Assembly (NCBI GenBank): GCA_030428025.1
Contig: JAUIBJ010000148.1
Coordinates: 1 to 7,528 of the forward strand
Source of the DNA: Alphaproteobacteria bacterium
GTDB taxonomy: Bacteria; Pseudomonadota; Alphaproteobacteria; Rhodobacterales; Rhodobacteraceae
Length of the DNA stretch: 7,528 nt
Reading direction: 5' to 3'
A program made the translations under genes and the position numbers. This document shows, one piece after another, positions 6,351-7,528 of this stretch. Below the pieces are notes generated by a model that had not been told where the DNA came from, did not search any database, and was given only the letters and a program-made list of their open reading frames with translations. Numbering within the stretch: position 1 is the stretch's first letter; every line of letters begins with the position of its first letter.

Positions 6351-7040
6351 ATGAGTTTCGACCGTTCCGTCAAGATCGCCCCGTCGATCCTCTCCGCCGA
6401 TTTCGCCGATTTCGGGCGGGAGATCCGCGCCATCGAGGATCAGGGCGCCGACTGGGTGCATGTCGACGTGATGGACGGCCATTTCGTGCCGGCGCTGACC
6501 TTCGGCGCGCAGGCTGTCCGGGCGTTCAGACACCATGTGAAGACCTTCATGGACGTACATCTGATGATCTCGCCGGTGGACCCCTATATCGAGGCCTATG
6601 CCGAGGCCGGCGCGGACATGATCACCGCCCATGTGGAGGCCGAAAGCCATATTCACCGGACCATGCAGGCGATCAAGGCGACGGGGAAGATGGCGGGCGT
6701 CTCTCTCAACCCTGCAACGCCGCTGGAGAGCATCGAATACCTGCTGGATACGGTCGACATGGTTCTCCTGATGACGGTCAACCCGGGTTTCGGCGGGCAG
6801 AAGTTCATCCCCTCGGGGGTGGAGAAGACGCGGCGCCTGCGAGAGATGATCGGCGACCGGCCCATTCACATCCAGGTGGATGGCGGCATCACCCCCGAGA
6901 CCGCGCCTGCCGTGGTGGCGGCCGGGGCGGATGTGCTGGTGGCGGGCTCGGCGGTGTTCCGGGGCGGGTCGGTGGACAAGCCGGAGATCTATGGCAAGAA
7001 CATCCGGGCGATCCGGGAGGCGGTGGAGGGGGCGGTTTAG
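6351..7040 (+). CDS. rpe: Ribulose-phosphate 3-epimerase
   Basis: The 229-residue protein is a full-length TIM-barrel epimerase that interconverts ribulose 5-phosphate and xylulose 5-phosphate in the pentose phosphate and Calvin cycles, in the cytoplasm. All expected motifs are present: IAPSILSADF (9-18, with S12), VHVDVMDGHFVP (36-47, metal ligands H37 and D39), DVHLM (68-72, metal ligand H70), VNPGFGGQKF (143-152, phosphate loop), VDGGI (176-180, with D177 as metal ligand and catalytic acid/base) and VAGSAVF (197-203). The start is fixed by AAGGAG at 6338-6343, seven bases before the ATG; the frame is open further upstream, but that part overlaps the divergent gene. It is transcribed away from the acyl-CoA synthetase. 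No other pentose-phosphate or Calvin-cycle gene is in the window, so this looks like the housekeeping copy and not a cbb-operon copy. Confidence 0.97.
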   Translation: MSFDRSVKIAPSILSADFADFGREIRAIEDQGADWVHVDVMDGHFVPALTFGAQAVRAFRHHVKTFMDVHLMISPVDPYIEAYAEAGADMITAHVEAESHIHRTMQAIKATGKMAGVSLNPATPLESIEYLLDTVDMVLLMTVNPGFGGQKFIPSGVEKTRRLREMIGDRPIHIQVDGGITPETAPAVVAAGADVLVAGSAVFRGGSVDKPEIYGKNIRAIREAVEGAV

Positions 7041-7182
7041 CTCGGACGGCGCCCCAGAGTCCCTTTTCCAAGCGTCCGCTTGATGCACCCGCGCGAAACA
7101 GTGGTCGCAGGCCGCCGCGCATCTGAAAGCCGGCGCCATAGGTTCATCCCGCAATGCGCGCTTTCGTTATTCGCCCCTCCGG

Positions 7183-7191
7183 TGCTACGGT
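7183..7191 (+). promoter_or_regulatory. Possible extended -10 for the M20 hydrolase gene
   Basis: TGCTACGGT resembles an extended -10 element (TGn followed by TACGGT). It lies 26 nt before the ATG at 7218, with no good -35 upstream. The rest of the 177-bp gap after rpe (7041-7217) shows no gene, no convincing terminator and no recognisable operator. Low confidence. Confidence 0.22.
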
Positions 7192-7217
7192 GAAGGTTGG
7201 GCAGGGGGGAGCAAGCC

Positions 7218-7528
7218 ATGACCGCCGCAGACAGGCTTATCGCGGAAATCGAGGCCCGGCGCGACGATCTCGTCGCTCTGTTGCAGGATCTCATCCGTAT
7301 CCCCACCTTGAACCCACCGGGACTGAACTATCGCGAGATCTGCGATTACCTGGACCGCCGCCTGTTGCGGGCGGGATTCCAAACGGAGCTCATCCGCGCC
7401 GAGGGGGCGCTCGGCGATAGCGACCGCCACCCGCGCTGGAACATCGTCGCGCGACGGGAGGGCAAGTCCAAAGGCCAGTGCGTGCATTTCAACTCCCATA
7501 TCGACGTGGTCGAGACGGGGCATGGCTG
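7218..7528 (+). CDS. M20-family metallohydrolase (ArgE/DapE-like), N-terminal part
   Basis: An open frame starts at the ATG at 7218 and runs off the window after 103 complete codons. The start is preceded by a G-rich GGGGGAG ribosome-binding site at 7205-7211. The translation shows the N-terminal pattern of M20 peptidases/deacylases: a leading helix (LIAEIEARRDDLVALLQDLIRIPTLNPPG, 7-35), then NYREICDYLDRRLLRAGF (37-54), WNIVAR (74-79), and CVHFNSHIDVV (88-98). H94 and D96 correspond to the first zinc-binding H-x-D of the family. Relatives include acetylornithine deacetylase, succinyl-diaminopimelate desuccinylase and various amidohydrolases. The NPPG and GDSD...PRWN segments look like the broad 'ArgE/DapE family deacylase' group, not a confirmed ArgE or DapE. 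The catalytic Glu, remaining zinc ligands and dimerisation domain lie outside the window. A large opposite-strand frame here is a shadow. Confidence 0.88.
   Translation, partial: MTAADRLIAEIEARRDDLVALLQDLIRIPTLNPPGLNYREICDYLDRRLLRAGFQTELIRAEGALGDSDRHPRWNIVARREGKSKGQCVHFNSHIDVVETGHG

Noticed and set aside
4622..7126. 834-codon open frame on the + strand, opposite the acyl-CoA synthetase and running through rpe
   Set aside because: It is antisense to a fully recognisable synthetase and out of frame with a clear rpe. Its product is a low-complexity His/Arg/Gly/Asp-rich sequence with no domain, as expected for an antisense frame in GC-rich DNA.
7041..7217. Terminator after rpe (CGGACG at 7043-7048 and CGTCCG at 7073-7078)
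   Set aside because: The arms are short, the loop is 24 nt, and no T-tract follows, so it does not meet a reasonable terminator standard.

Overview
This is a GC-rich window with densely packed genes and strong GC bias at third codon positions. Gene content, TRAP transporter richness and an FNR-type regulatory box suggest an alphaproteobacterium, most likely Rhodobacterales (roseobacter or Paracoccus-like). That placement comes from recognised family resemblance, not from a database search. Nothing indicates phage, plasmid or transposon origin. No rRNA, tRNA or CRISPR array was seen.

Layout. (1) Positions 1-2379, + strand: the end of a TRAP transporter operon. It holds the C-terminus of the periplasmic binding protein (DctP), a strong hairpin in the gap, the small membrane subunit (DctQ), and the large membrane subunit (DctM), which overlaps dctQ by 4 nt. 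(2) Positions 2380-2528: a 149-bp intergenic region with a palindromic repeat and a good FNR/Dnr-type box, followed by a TDT/SLAC1-family (TehA-like) anion or dicarboxylate channel at 2529-3497. (3) Positions 3498-3557: a short convergent gap containing a second exact copy of the 26-bp repeat. (4) Positions 3558-6220, - strand: a two-gene operon of an AMP-forming acyl-CoA synthetase and an APH/ACAD10-11-type phosphotransferase, joined by an ATGA overlap. (5) Positions 6221-6350: a divergent intergenic region. (6) Positions 6351-7040, + strand: rpe, ribulose-phosphate 3-epimerase. (7) Positions 7041-7217: a 177-bp gap with only a weak promoter candidate. (8) From 7218 to the window end, + strand: the N-terminus of an M20-family (ArgE/DapE-like) metallohydrolase, cut off by the window edge.

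How the genes fit together. The TRAP system imports an unidentified, probably carboxylate, substrate. The synthetase/phosphotransferase pair looks like a carboxylic-acid activation module; by analogy with ACAD10/11 and the levulinate pathway, it could phosphorylate a hydroxyacyl-CoA. The TehA-like channel is probably induced under low oxygen or nitrosative conditions. rpe is central metabolism. I see no clearly new multi-gene system. The points most worth a second look are the FNR-type box on the TDT channel, the ~65-residue insertion in DctM, the kinase/ligase coupling, and the two-copy palindromic repeat.
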